From assembly GCA_964017125.1 (NCBI GenBank), contig OZ024903.1, forward strand, positions 64,086,578-64,150,577: a DNA stretch of 64,000 nucleotides, in the 5' to 3' direction. How positions within the stretch are numbered: the stretch's first letter is position 1; every line of letters starts with the position of its first letter. The notes under the pieces were generated by a model. It ran no database searches. It saw only the letters and a program-made list of their open reading frames with translations, and was not told the origin of the DNA. The position numbers and the translations under genes were made by a program. This document shows, in pieces, positions 9,723 through 21,056 of this stretch. Source of the stretch: Flabesymbios commensalis. Lineage: Eukaryota; Annelida; Polychaeta; Terebellida; Flabelligeridae.

Positions 9723-10652
9723 TAGGGTTTGTTTCCATTGGTAAGGTTTAACCCGCGCGGGTGCCATTTTATCTAGCCTTCATTAAATCTATGTATCATT
9801 CCCATTCACGCGGATCCCGCGCGGTGATTTTACGCACGGGTAGAAAATCTAACAATGTCTCGACCACGATTATCATCATCACCAACAACAACACCATCAA
9901 TGGCATCATCACCAACCATCGATGGCATCATACACCACTAACATCGTCATCACTACCACCACCATCATAACCTACACCATCATCACCAACACAATCATCA
10001 CCACCAACATCGTCATCACCACCACCATCATCACCAACATCATCATCACCAACATCGTCATCACTACCACCAACAACACTACCACCACCATCCCCAACAC
10101 CGCCAACATCACCACCACCATCACCACCACCATCTCAGCTACCATCACCACCATCACTACTACACCACTAGCACTACCACCATCACCACTACCACAACCA
10201 CCATACCCACTATACCGCTACCACACCACCAAGAATACCACCATTACTACTACACCACTACCAACACCGCCAACACAACCAACACCATCATCACCACTAC
10301 TACCACCATCACAACCACCACCAGAATCACCATTACCATCACCACTACCACACCAACAACACAACCACCACCACCCACACAACCACCATCACCATCACTA
10401 CTACAAAACCACCACCACGATCTCCACCATTACTACCAACACCACTAACACCATCACCACCACCATCATAATCATCATCACCACGGCACCTGGTCCACCA
10501 CCAAGGAGATTACTATTATCCGCGCGGGTGTCACATGCGGATTTATATCAAAACCGCACCAATGGAAACAGACGCAGTTACCCGCACAGAACCCGCGCTG
10601 GTAGACCCGCGCGGCTAAAAAACCTTACCTATGGATACGTAGCCTAAGAGGT
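9723..10652 (+). mobile_element. DNA transposon with GC-rich inverted ends, copy 2 (non-autonomous)
   Basis: Begins GGGTTTGTTTCCATTGGTAA, GTTTAACCCGCGCGGGTGCC and ends with CGGATTTATATCAAAACCGC, CCAATGG, CGCGCGGCTAAAA and AACCTTACCTATGG, the inverted counterpart. The centre is CAT/CAC repeat (9865-10490) with no coding exon. It abuts copy 1 at about 9724 and shares its CCAAGGAGATTACTATTAT boundary next to the repeat. Confidence 0.7.
9865..10490 (+). repeat. (CAY/ACC)n trinucleotide array 2
   Basis: Same kind of trinucleotide run as array 1, richer in ATC units. It ends at the same GGTCCACCACCAAGGAGATT boundary as array 1. Confidence 0.95.
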
Positions 10653-10734
10653 GAGGTGCTGTTATCGTCGTAGCAATGCATACGCAGTACGCACACGGAA
10701 TACCGATAACGCAATACGCGTATGTTATACATGG

Positions 10735-10850
10735 ACTGACTGAATGAGTGGATGGGCCACCTTTGTCCACATATAGGCTAAACTGGACCAGAAGAATCTC
10801 CCGAGGATGCTCAGACGAATGAGATGACACTGCCCTATAAACGTAAATTT
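10735..10850 (-). mobile_element. SINE family H, 3' body only
   Basis: On the minus strand it carries the body shared with 15737-15917 and 27829-28011: CATCTCA, the CCTCGGGAGATTCT-type segment, GTTTAGCCTATATGTG and a GGTGGCC stretch. The tRNA-like head is missing. Confidence 0.6.
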
Positions 10851-11003
10851 TGCACACAAGTTTTTCTAATCGTTGGTTAATATATAAATTGTACACAGTA
10901 GAATTTCATAAATATAATGTCAAATCATTTAAAAGTTCTCTATAACCATGATTTATCATGTAGACGCCTACATTCCAAGCCGCTCCCAGTACCGTTTGGA
11001 CTA

Positions 11004-11640
11004 GTTAGGCCGGTAGCCTATTAAGTTTGTTTTGCCTGAGTTTGTGTCTTATTTAGGGAAAAAAGGGGTGCTTTGTGGGGGAAACGGTCCTTATGAACAT
11101 GTCCAATATAACGTTTGAGGTCCGTAGGTTAAGTACTTTCGTGTTTAAAAGTCTTCAGAAAAAATAGATTCACGATTATATTCGTGGTTAAGGGTTTAAA
11201 GTTTTTTGTTGAAATAATGTTCGCCCAGCGTCGCAGACGGTGGACCAATATTATTTCACAATTGGGCCAAAGTATGTGTTATTAGGGTAGTGGCCTTACG
11301 GGAGATACAAACATGGGACAATCACCCACTTCTGTTTCAATGTTGGGCCAGCGTCGAATACGATTGACCAGCATTGAACCAGCAATGGGCTGCGACGCTG
11401 GCCCAACATTGGGTGGGTAGGGTTGGTATGCCTACATTGTGTGTACGAGGTACATCATATAGACGCGTACGGGGATAGTGGTGGAAGGAATAGGCCTACA
11501 TGTTGAAGATATACTTGTCTCCTTTGTTCTTTCAATATTTCTAGGGACATTTAGTATTCTGGCCCATGAGGAAAACCAATACAATTATGTTTACAAAATA
11601 TTAGGCCAATTGTGTGTCTAAAGCACTCAAACAGACTAAA
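11004..11640 (+). repeat. Interspersed repeat L, copy 1 (about 640 bp)
   Basis: Direct partner of 29328-30026. Shared landmarks are the GGCCGGTA...CCTAT start, AACGTTTGAGGTCC, TTAAGTACTTTCGTGTTTAA, GGCCAGCGTCGAATACGATT, ATTCTGGCCCATGAGGAAAA and AAAGCACTCAAACA. The class is unknown. Internal ATTGGGCC / GGCCCAAT pairs resemble family D. Confidence 0.75.
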
Positions 11641-12059
11641 ACCGGGCCTCGGAGTTCGGAAACTCCTTTCCTATTTGAATATTATTATGCTATAGTAATA
11701 CTTATGTCAGCATGTTGGGGATTCATCCTTTTAAATCATATAGGCCTAAATAATAATATTAATAATAATAATGATTTAATAAGTGTGTATATTATAGTAA
11801 CGACTAACACTAATGTTAAAAAACAAATACAGTGATATTATATAAAATAATTATAGTAGTATTGTATAAATAATAGTACACTTGGTTGGGACTGGATAGA
11901 TGTTGTACAACTTTTTGTCAGCCCCCCACCAGTGGAAGTTCTCGCTAGAGAACATATTTACACTTCAATTGACAATATATAATAACTATGTAAAAATAAT
12001 AATTAAACCGCAGTCATGGCTTACGTATGTTTGCATTTATCGCATATGCACTGAAAATG

Positions 12060-13860
12060 CCAATATCATGTTGAATCGTTAGAGGCATTTTTGAAAAAAT
12101 GAAAGACAATTTTTTTGATAATATTTATAAATTGAGATGTTTCTGTGATACATCTGACATCGTTTGGTAATTTGTTCCACAAGTAATATATTCGATTTAA
12201 AAAACTTCGTCTGAATGCCTCTTTCTTAAACATAGGCGGATTAAGTCGGAAACTTTCTGTAGAGCTACGGCTCTGTCTGTTGTTATCGCGAATGAAGCTT
12301 ACAAATTTAGTGAGGTCCAAATCATTAATTCGATGTAGACATTTCTAAAAGAATATGAATATCATTTTGATACGTCTTAAAGATAAAGGAGCTAGGTGTA
12401 AGTGGAGTAGCCTTTCGTTATATTCAGCTTTTGAATAACCATATATAACGCGTCATTGTTCTCTGCACAATATTCAAGAATTCGTCTCACAAGACTACTG
12501 TATAAAATAAATGCTGTATGCTGGGGAGCATGCCACTCAAGGGTGCTATTAATTAGACCACTAACACGGTTTGCTTTTGATATAATATTCTTGATATGAA
12601 TGTTCCATTGCAAGGCTGAGTCTAAAGTAGCTCCAAGGTATTTTATCTTAGTAACACGTTTTAATGTTACTCCGTCCATCGATTAATTAAAAGATACAGG
12701 ATTCTTCAGTCTTGTAAAAGTAATTATAAAACATTTTGAAATATTAAAAATCATTTGCCACTTTTGGCTCCAACTAAAAACCATGTCTATATCACCTTGT
12801 AATTCAATACATGAAGCTACACTTTTTACATTTTAACACATTTGTCATGCTGGGATGATTGCTAGTAGTAGTACTTTTCGCCCCTATCCGTGATGGTCAT
12901 TAGGGATCTGTCCCGTCAGTCGCATGCTGTATGTCTACAGCAATTATCCAAGGGAAGCTGCAGCCTCCTCGTATCTGGCCATAGTCTTCGGGCGGATTGC
13001 CAGTGGCGTACCCTGGTTCCTCCGTTCAAATGCGGTGCTAATGCAGCTCTCGCATCAGTGCTGGCGCTGGTGTAGGCTGTGGTAACTTTAAATATCCGGC
13101 AATAGCGTGTTTGACATTAGGTCTCTCACATTGGATGAATGGAGTTACCCAGAGGGAGTTATCCTTCCCATTGTTACTCTGGAGACTATCCGACCCGAGG
13201 ATAGCGGAGCTGCGCGAAATGCCACGGAGTTTCAGTATTTAAATTGCAGAGCGAAACCCAAGTCTCCGGCCGTCTGGGTATGTCTGGGGAAGATCCCTTA
13301 GACAGGCCCAGAACCCCTTATCGGGCGAGCGAAGGAAAACGCTCTCAATAACCCACCATGCCCTATCATCCCACCTTCACATCATCATCTGTACATCATT
13401 CATCTCATCAATTATTGACTACAACGTTTTTATCGTATTACAATGTCACTTAACAGAGCATTTGTGCCGAAAAGTGACGTAAAACAAAGATTTACTACTA
13501 CTACTTATATACAGTTAAAATAATAGTGGACCCAGAATAGACCCTTGTGGTACACCAGACGTTACGGATAACCACGCTGATGGTACCCCAGTAATGGAAA
13601 CGCTTTGTTGGCGCCCGGATAAGTATGACACACAACCATCTAAGTAGAGAACCGTGAAAACCATAATTTTTTAGCTTTAAAATAAGTAAGTTATGATCGA
13701 GGGATAATATCAAAAGCCTTACTTAAAACATCATTTTGACCATTGTTGTCAATAACATTAATATTATATATCATTTAAAACTTGAACTAGCTGAGTCGTC
13801 GTCGACCTACTTTTTAAGAATCCGTGTTGGAAATAATAAATAAATGTCCAAAAAGACAAA
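12060..13860 (-). pseudogene. Non-LTR retrotransposon (CR1/Jockey-like) RT remnant, interrupted
   Basis: Read on the minus strand from 13860 down. FQHGFLKSRSTTTQLVQ is followed by an [18 protein letters not shown] segment, [14 protein letters not shown], then after an insertion WSQKWQM and ISKC, IKYLGATLDSALQWN, and a C-terminal FRLNPP...YLWNKLPNDV. The order matches the fingers, palm and thumb of a CR1/Jockey-type reverse transcriptase. Several frame changes and stops are present, so it is dead. A 640-bp foldback-type repeat (about 12845-13480) lies inside it, splitting the palm region. Confidence 0.8.
12845..13480 (+). mobile_element. Foldback-type repeat J, copy inserted in a LINE
   Basis: Starts TGCTGGGATGATTGCTAGTA and carries GGTCATTAGGGATCTGT, GCAGCCTCCTCGTATCTGGC and TTTGACATTAGGTCTCTCAC. 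All of these recur inverted at 45640-45995. The LINE frame stops before it and resumes after it, so it arrived later than the LINE. Confidence 0.65.
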
Positions 13861-14492
13861 AACAACGGAATTATTTGAGGGACGTCATCAAAATGGCCGC
13901 CACTTAACTTGGGTCTCTTTTGTCATCTTTCAAACACAGTGTATATATTTCAAATACACAATACTCAGATAATTTGTTGTATAAACATTCAAAAATGCAT
14001 TCTCTAGCATCATTTAGTTATGAAGATTTTATAAAAATAATTTTACATAGATCCTTTCATATTTAAAATGACTAAATACAATTTTCCTGAAGATATTAGC
14101 ACACCATAAAGACACCGAATGTTTTAACAATTTTAACAATAACCTTTTGATACTCTTATTACACTATGCCAAATATGCTCAATACCAAATTTGTTATATG
14201 TTCCCGTAATTATAGAATCGTAATATATGGCGGACATGAGGTGCTGACTCCTTACTTGATGATCTAGGAGATATCTCAGCGCGTGACTTTGTCTGGCTTT
14301 GTGTTTTATTTTAGGTTGATTTATACGATGGAGTTGAATAAAGCGTGGACAAATAACTTGAGAGTTTGCGATATCCCGGCAGATATTAGAAATGAAATGA
14401 TTGGGGGTTTACGCGACCTTTATGCACATATATGCTAAACTAGGGGCAGATATAAGAGGTAGGACACAGGGCCTGTGCTGTCGGGGGCCCTG
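13861..14492. other. Intergenic with one short unexplained ORF
   Basis: A 34-codon frame at 14331-14435 (+) starts MELNKAWTNNLRVCDIPADI and follows a TTTTATTTTAG acceptor-like tract. It has a codon-like texture but no recognised family. GGCGGACATGAGG and AAAATGGCCGCC motifs are also present. No gene is claimed. Confidence 0.3.
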
Positions 14493-15654
14493 CCCCGGTG
14501 AGATGATGATGAACTGTTCATGAACATTCAAAAATCGTTCATGAATGTTCGTGAACAAAAAACTACGAACGTTTATGAACGTTCAGCAATGTGTTCATAA
14601 ACAGTTCATGAATATTCTTGAACAACAAATGAGAATTTCATGAAAATTCATAAGTTCATGAACTTATTCTGTTCATGAACTCTCACTTTGTTCATGAACT
14701 GTCATGAACTCAAATAATTCATGAACCAGATAGTTGATGAACATTCATGAACGTTTATTAAATGTAAACTATTCATAAATGTTTCTGAACAACAAATGAG
14801 ACATTCATGAAATTCATAAAATGTCAACTTAGTTCACAAACTTCGGTTGTTCATGAACGGGCATAAAGTAAAATAATTTATGATAGTCAATGAACATTCA
14901 TGAACGTTCTTTAAATGGACAACAAAGGAGACGTTCATGAGATTCATGAGCTGTCAACCTGAAATTCCAGAGCATTGTGAAAGAAATTGTTGTTTATGAA
15001 CGACCAGGAACTCAGGTGGTTCATGAACTAGATAAGCCAACATTTGTCACCATACTCGCCAGGGTAATTAGGCTATAATTCACCACAGTTCATGAACTTC
15101 CACGAGCAAACCATGAACTATATTGATACTTCGAACATATAATAATTTATCACAGAAACTATCCCTCATGCACTTTAATGAACTAGCCACGAACCGAATT
15201 AAGATTTACCAAGTTCATGAAACTATCTCACATGTATTTTAGCGAACAGACTACTAAATCGAGACAACCAAGTTCATAACAATTAACCACAGCTCATGAA
15301 ACAGTCCCTTATGAACGTTCATGAGCTAGCCATGAGCCGAATTAGGACTCATCACGTTCAAACTTTCTCATGAACTTTCATGAACAAGCTATGAACTGAA
15401 TTGATCTTACAAAGTTGATAAAAACTCATGTCTGTTCATCAAGTTTTCCATGTGAAATTCATGAACTAAATTATGAACACCATAAGTTATCAAGTGTTCA
15501 TTAAATAATATTCATGGTTTTTCATGAACTGTTTTTAATGAACAGTTCATAAACACAGTTCAAGAACTGGCCTGGTGAACCATTGATGAATGTTCATGAA
15601 TGTTCCAAAACATTTATCAACGTTCATAACTTGATTACCTTCATCTCACTGGGG
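14493..15654. mobile_element. TIR-bounded array of the palindrome GTTCATGAAC
   Basis: About 1.16 kb in which GTTCATGAAC and one- or two-base variants (TTCATGAAC, GTTCATAAAC, CATGAACGTTCATG) recur dozens of times at irregular spacing. The block is bounded by CCCCGGTGAGATGATGA on the left and TTCATCTCACTGGGG on the right, which are inverted copies of each other. It looks like a non-autonomous DNA transposon whose interior has grown from one self-complementary decamer. No coding frame. The family is unknown. Confidence 0.75.
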
Positions 15655-15656
15655 TT

Positions 15657-15917
15657 GTGCGGTGGTTAAAGCTGCCTGCTTGGAAAGTCGGAGATCACAG
15701 GTTCGTCCCAGCTCACTCGTGAAGATTCAGTATTGTGGGGAGCCTCCGTGACCGAGCGGTAGCGTGCTCGGTCTCAGACCACCAGGGCGCGAATTTGGAA
15801 TCATGTGTTTGGAGGACAGTTTCATCTCACTCATCTCACAGTCCTCAGGAGGTTATCTTGGCCCATTTTAGTCTATATGTTCACAAAGAGGGTCTAAAAC
15901 CCCATTCATTTTCACTT
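15657..15917 (+). mobile_element. SINE family H, dimeric tRNA-derived copy 1
   Basis: Two Pol III-like units in tandem. Unit 1 (about 15657-15715) has GTGGTTAAAGCTGCCTGC and a box-B-like ACAGGTTCGTCCC. Unit 2 (about 15737-15800) has GTGACCGAGCGGTAGCGTGC, resembling box A of a Leu/Ser-type tRNA, and a degraded box B. A common body follows, with CATCTCA, GAGGTTATCTTGGCCC and CTATATGTTCACAAA, ending near CCATTCATTTTCA. The other head-bearing copy is 27705-28015. Confidence 0.7.
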
Positions 15918-16794
15918 GGGCCTGTGCTAGCTCGGGTCAGCGTCTCGCTTTTGGTGGGATATCTCGTGGTAGCAGGTTACATAACAGTGTGCAATGTTAG
16001 CGTTCCCAAAAAAATGTTACGTGTGCCGATACATTGTCGTCTCTTTTTGTCGCATTCCTATGGAGCTTTTTAAGGGACATTTTAAGAAAATAAATTGTAA
16101 CTGAAAATATTTAATTGGAGGGCACCAATTTATTATTTGGTGTGCATCAATTAATTATTTGGTGCGTACCAAATCATATGGTGCGCACGAAATAATTATT
16201 GAAAATTAATTAGTGCACACCAAATTATTTGTTGAGCACCCATTAACTATTTCAATTATTTGGTGCCAACCATTTAAGGGCCAAGTGAAGTCTCCAGAAC
16301 TACTGCACAAAGAATTTATGTGTTATTATTTCTAATAAAGTTTTAATAGCGAGAGTGCTTCGTCGGTGCAATTTAACTCATTGCGGTGGGGTTCGAAAGT
16401 GGTGGGCGAAGCTTATTTTTTATATTCGGAACAACACTTCACATTTTGGCCCGTCACTGCTCCAGCTCCTGGCCGAAGTCACACGCCCTGACTCGGTTTC
16501 AAAACCGGCTGATTGAAATAGTTAGTTTACAGCCATTCAAGCACGTTATGGCAGCAGTACATACGAGAAACTATGCTATATTTCATTTGGTTAAAATTCT
16601 TCATGTCATCTATTGAAACTCCACCCAGCCCAGAGAGTGTATACATTGCCAGGATATTTTTTCTAATAACCAATAATCAGTGGCCTAACATTATATGATA
16701 ATTCACAGAACATATACTTCAATTATTTGCTAAACTAAAATGATAATTCACAGATCATAAACGTGAATTATTTGGCTAAACTAAAATATGTCCA

Positions 16795-17062
16795 TAGTAT
16801 GTGAACATGTCAATAGACTTGAATTGTGGAATTCTTTTAAATTTTTGGTAGCTGTTGCAACGTAGGAAGTGTGCCAAAAGCCCCATTTATGTCAGTTATT
16901 CCCGTATTTCGTATTTTGGACATGCATGTTCGAAATTAAATCTCGTCCTTATTTCTTGTTTAACTGGTAAACGTGCAACACAAATTGTGTTGACATATTA
17001 TGGATATTACAAGGAGCCAAAATAAAAATGATGATTTAAGTCTGATTGTGTCTCCTTAATTA
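16795..17062. repeat. MITE family C, diverged copy
   Basis: Shares ATGTCCATAG...AGAC, TTTAAATTTTTG, CGTATTTCGTATTTTGGACA and TTAACTGGTAAACGTGCA with both arms of 4923-5305, at clearly lower identity. It lies inside the 16070-18596 element. Confidence 0.6.
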
Positions 17063-17517
17063 TTTGGTGCGCACCAAAGCATTCGGTACGAAAACATTTG
17101 GTGCGAACCAAATAATTTTAGCAAATAAATTGGTGCGCACAGAATCATTTGGTGTGCACCAATTAATGATTTAAATTATTCGGTGCACACCAAATCATTT
17201 GGCGCGCACCAAATAATTATTTTAATTATTTGGTGTACACCAAATGATCCCCCCCCCCCCCTCCAGGAATGGTGGTAAGAGTCATTGCTGAAGACGTCAA
17301 AACAACGTCTTTTTAACTTCAAAACCAATGACCATACCATAAAATAACCAATGAAAAACACATATTTTTTTAAATTATAGCTAAAGACTTCATTTCAAAT
17401 ATGTAAGGTGTTCGCGATGTGTAATGTCAAAATCATGTGTAAAATCATTAAGGTTCTCAAATTAGGTTATTCTGTGGTCAGGAAATGAGACGTCATTTAT
17501 TGGTCCTTATTAGTATG

Positions 17518-18175
17518 TGTAGATAGATAGATAGATAGATATTGTTTATTTAACATACATAACAACAAATACATGGGAACATGAAATATTGTTAAATGAA
17601 GTACCCAGCCCTCGAGGACTTATTAGTCACTATACATACAAAGGTGCAGTATAAGCTTGAAAAATAATAATAATATAATGTGTGCTAGTTAAATAAGGCA
17701 TGTTGCCGTTTATACCAGGCATTTGAAATGAAATCAGCTACACATTTAACAAATTTATCATTCATTAAAAACGTTAATAAATCAATTCCTAACATGGCTG
17801 AAATATTTACTACAGTGGGTTCGATCGAATTAATATTATGAAAAAGTGTATCTCTAAGCTTACCATAAAAATTGCAGGTACATAAAAAATGAATTTCGTC
17901 TTCTATTGCGTTTTCGTCACAAAAAGTACAATATCTTTCATTACTAGGGATCTGTCGATATCGTCCTGTCTCTGTTGCCAATGGTAAAACGCCACATCTA
18001 AATTGACTCAGTAATGATCTTTTGCTCTTAGGTAAAAGGGAAGACACATACAATTCTGTTTGATATACTAATTTGAATTTTACAAAAGTTCTTAATTTTG
18101 GCTTGGAAGCTATAGTGTTTCTCCATTCTGTGTAATTACCATACCATAAAATTACCGATAAAAAACAATACAAAT
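17518..18175 (-). pseudogene. LINE 3' end (same family as 61895-63460)
   Basis: The minus strand keeps an open frame of about 160 codons (18173-17685). It carries ASKPKLRTFVKFK, SLLSQFRCGVLPLATETGRY, the cysteine/histidine box CTFCDENAIEDEIHFLCTC, and a KRQHALFN end. This is the C-terminal region downstream of the reverse transcriptase. A 3' UTR follows with a hairpin AAGTCCTCGAGGGCTGGGT and a (CTAT)n tail at 17519-17541. The copy is severely 5'-truncated. The LINE at 61895-63460 has the same motif order, the same hairpin position and a hexamer tail. Confidence 0.8.
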
Positions 18176-18596
18176 AAAGACGTTAACTGATGGCTTAAAC
18201 CAGAAAAATGTCTGCAGTTAGCTTAGAATAAAGGCATAATCATGTCTAGCGATTTAAATTTTAAGATTGAAAAAATGAGTAATTTGTGATCATATCTTAG
18301 TATGTGTAATTACCATACCATAAAATTTTAAAAAAATGCGGTTATTCAAAGACACTTAGAAGTCCCCGAGGATCACTTGTCATTTAAAAGTAACATAATC
18401 ATACCAACAAGCGAACACGAAAACCAGTCATGTGTGCACACAAAGACCTCAAAATGACCTCCAGACAACTACCCCATTCCTGGTGGCGGGGGGGGCCTTG
18501 TACACCGAATCATTTGGCGCTCACAAATTAGTTTTTAATAATTATTCGGTAATTAAATACTTTCAGTTACAATTATTTTCTTGAAATGTCCCTTAA

Positions 18597-20570
18597 ACAT
18601 TGTTAAAGAGCTCCTAATAGTTCCCTTCACCCGATGCCTAATTATATTTGGGCTATGCCCAAACATATTAAATTTACTTTGGTTCTCGTTTTTATTTTTC
18701 TATGTTGCATTCTATTTCTCCCTGGGTTTTCATACGATCAACTTGCCGTTTCAACACTATGTTTCTCAGATCGGCAAGCTGTATGCTATATCTTTTTTTT
18801 AGAATTCCTAGTTGTTCTTCCGAATTTATGCAGGATTTTCTGGATCACTAAGCGTTATTCGATGTTGGGTCAACAATGTACTTGTCGGGGGCTTATGATG
18901 GGCTATTTCTCCCTGAGTTTTCATCCAATCGACTTCAAACCTTGGCACTATGATCCTTATGTATTGAGGTTTATTGCTATCATGTTTATTGCTATTTTTT
19001 GTTAGTAATTCTCAGTTGTTCTTCCGGATTTTTTTATTTTTAGAAATAATGATTTATTTGCATGCTACCCATATATGAAACCCTATAAAAAGTCCTATTC
19101 ATACCTAACTTTGATGTTTTTATTTAATATGGAATTTTAGACTGCGAGTGGGGCCATTTTGGATTTCTCGCTTTTGAGACATTTTGAGTCATTTTCACGC
19201 TTGGCGTACAGCAAATTCGGGTTCAGTATATCGAACTACCCCTAAAACCACTGTATGCTATAAATTAACACGATTTGCCTAAAAATAACCTAGTCTAAAA
19301 TCCAGCATTAGTAAATAACTAAATAACATTTAAATTACAAGATGAAAATGTCCGGTTACACAGGCATGAATTATGTGCTACAAAGTTTGTAGCACATAAT
19401 AATAATATTAAAACTATTTAGTTTGTAGTACAAACTAAATATTTGCTATATTGTCATAACAATGGATGTTAAAGCTAAAACATGCTACGCGGTTTATTAC
19501 TGGTATTATTGTAAATACATTTGTAGGCCTAATTTAACAATCGGTGGCATATTTTTATAGTACTTAAATACAAATGACTTGAGGCAGATCCTTCATGCTT
19601 TAGGTTATTCCCAGTATTTAACCCTGCACACATAAGTGCAATTATATACTAGTAGTTCATATGGACATGGAATATAGAAGGACGTCCTTTCTATATTCCT
19701 TGATATGGACGAAACCGATTCTTCTTCTCTATTTTTTATCTCACATCAAACGTAAAATAGGTTTGTAGGTACTTCAAATACAACATAGGAACATAATACG
19801 CATTATCATGGGATCATGTAGCTAGGGATTATGGATATCAGGATGCTCCAGCTCTTGTTAATGAAATGATGTACTGTAAGATTCAGGTGTATGAAATGCT
19901 TGTCATGTTTATATATCATGTATAATGACATGGTATTAAATCACAACAGCTAAGCACACCCTTCTGCATGTTCTGATTGTATTATAATCGCAAATCCGTA
20001 CTTGAATACAAATTATCCAGATTCTTCATGTTTCTGTATTCTGTGAAACTCAATAAACTTGACCTCCATTGTTGTCACCGAGCTAGCTAATACAATGAAG
20101 TATGGGAGAGGGGGTCCTATATAAATTTGATTTTACCGAGTTCCCGTTCAAAACGGTTTCCGGTGACGTCACTGCATTTCACAGAAATGTATACTTGAAA
20201 TTTAAACTGCGTTTCAAAGGTGACAAAAGTGACCAAAATGTGTAAAATGACGGTCATCTTGATGATGTCATTGGAGCATGCTTCCACAAACTTTGATGTA
20301 CTTTTGTTTGCTAGTGCCGTCCAAAGCTATGTTAAAAAATAATTAGCTTGTGATACATCCGTTACCACTATAGCAATTTTAATCTTTTTCTTTGTGTAGT
20401 CTGAACCCTATCTTGTGTGGTGCTAAAAACTGATAGGGCCTACCGTAATCATTATAGTAACGTTAGTTGTCACCAGGAATGTATTTGTCCGATCACACAA
20501 AGTGACTAATCGCAAAATTGCTTCTTACATCAAATTTTATCATCATTGCTCAATAACACTGTGAGTTTTA
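18597..20570. other. Intergenic: short repeat K and small hairpins
   Basis: GCTATTTCTCCCTGAGTTTT followed by CATCCAATCGACTTCAAACC at about 18900 recurs weakly at 18705 and clearly at 61545. Hairpins are TTATGTGCTACAAA / TTTGTAGCACATAA (about 19369-19400) and TTAGTTTGTAGTACAAACTAA (about 19419-19439). Plus-strand frames at 18581-19005 are leucine/phenylalanine-rich by composition and are not called. Confidence 0.4.
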
Positions 20571-20705
20571 GAATTTAAAGTTTTACCCCCTTGAATAGAA
20601 AACCTGTTAACGCTGAGTTTTATAATTTTAATTTTTACCCACATGAATCTGTGTCTCGCCACCGCGACCCACAACTTCAAGTGGCTAAAAATACTTAATT
20701 ATGTA
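20570..20705. repeat. MITE family A remnant
   Basis: Keeps GTGTCTCGCCACCGCGACCC and ACAACTTCAAGTGGCTAAAA from the family A core. The ends are lost. Confidence 0.45.
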
Positions 20706-20789
20706 CAATTTGAATCAAAGCAAATTTAATGCTCATTTTCGCTTCACATTTTCTTGTTTAAAGAACCAATAAGAAGGTTGAAAACGACA

Positions 20790-21056
20790 ATAGACGTGAT
20801 TAGCCCTTGCCGCGCTGAATTATTTATGTATAAACCATGAAGACCAAATATTTCTTTTTAATTTTGAAATCATTATAAATGCCTTAGTTAGCTCTTTCCG
20901 CTTCATTTGAATACCCTGTTATGGGTATACGACCATTATACATATTTTTAGTCTCACAGTGCGGACATCGACTTTAGCCGTCAGTATCTGACGTCTACAG
21001 ACGTCAGATTCTGGCGTCTAAAGCCGATCCCCGCGCTGTAAGAGTTAGCAATAAGG
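20790..21056 (+). repeat. MITE family B, copy 2
   Basis: Shares with other copies ATAAACCATGAAGACCAAA, TTAGTTAGCTCTTTCCG, TTGAATACC...ATGGGT, and the terminal palindrome around CTGACGTCTACAGACGTCAG, ending GATCCCCGCGCTGTAAGAG. The palindromic right end is the most conserved part of the family. Confidence 0.85.

Larger units (their letters stand above)
8326..9725 (+). mobile_element. DNA transposon with GC-rich inverted ends, copy 1 (carries MADF exon)
   Basis: The left end GTTTCCATTGATAAGGTTTA plus GCGCGGGTGGACCCG repeats is matched, inverted, by the right end near 9600-9725 (CGGGTCCACCCGCGC, then AACCTTACCTATGG). The interior holds a MADF-domain exon (8685-8851) and about 520 bp of CAC/CAT/ACC trinucleotide repeat (9066-9580). 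MADF or Myb-like proteins are the usual second protein of PIF/Harbinger transposons, so that superfamily is the best guess, but no DDE transposase is seen. A second element with the same ends begins at its right border. Confidence 0.7.
16070..18596. mobile_element. TTAA-flanked DNA transposon with GGTGCGCACC subterminal palindromes
   Basis: TTAAGGGACATTTTAAGAAA at 16070 is matched, inverted, by the end at 18545-18596 (CTTGAAATGTCCCTTAA). The terminal repeat is about 50 bp and TTAA lies at both ends. Inside each end are runs of the palindrome GGTGCGCACCAAATAATT and variants (16110-16280, 17050-17260, 18500-18545). No transposase frame survives. The interior holds later insertions: a diverged family C MITE (16795-17062) and a LINE 3' end (17518-18175). 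TTAA target choice suggests a piggyBac-like or other TTAA-using superfamily. Confidence 0.75.

Noticed and set aside
9005-9751. 248-codon plus-strand frame, very rich in His and Thr, with overlapping frames on both strands
   Set aside because: It is the translation of a CAC/CAT trinucleotide array inside a DNA transposon; the same composition appears in all frames.
12890-13301. Open frames with protein-like texture in the LINE-interrupting block
   Set aside because: The block recurs inverted at 45640-45995 with frames broken, so it is a repeat and not a gene.
18634-19005. 123-codon hydrophobic plus-strand frame
   Set aside because: Driven by T-rich sequence; overlaps repeat K, with no start, splice or homology support.
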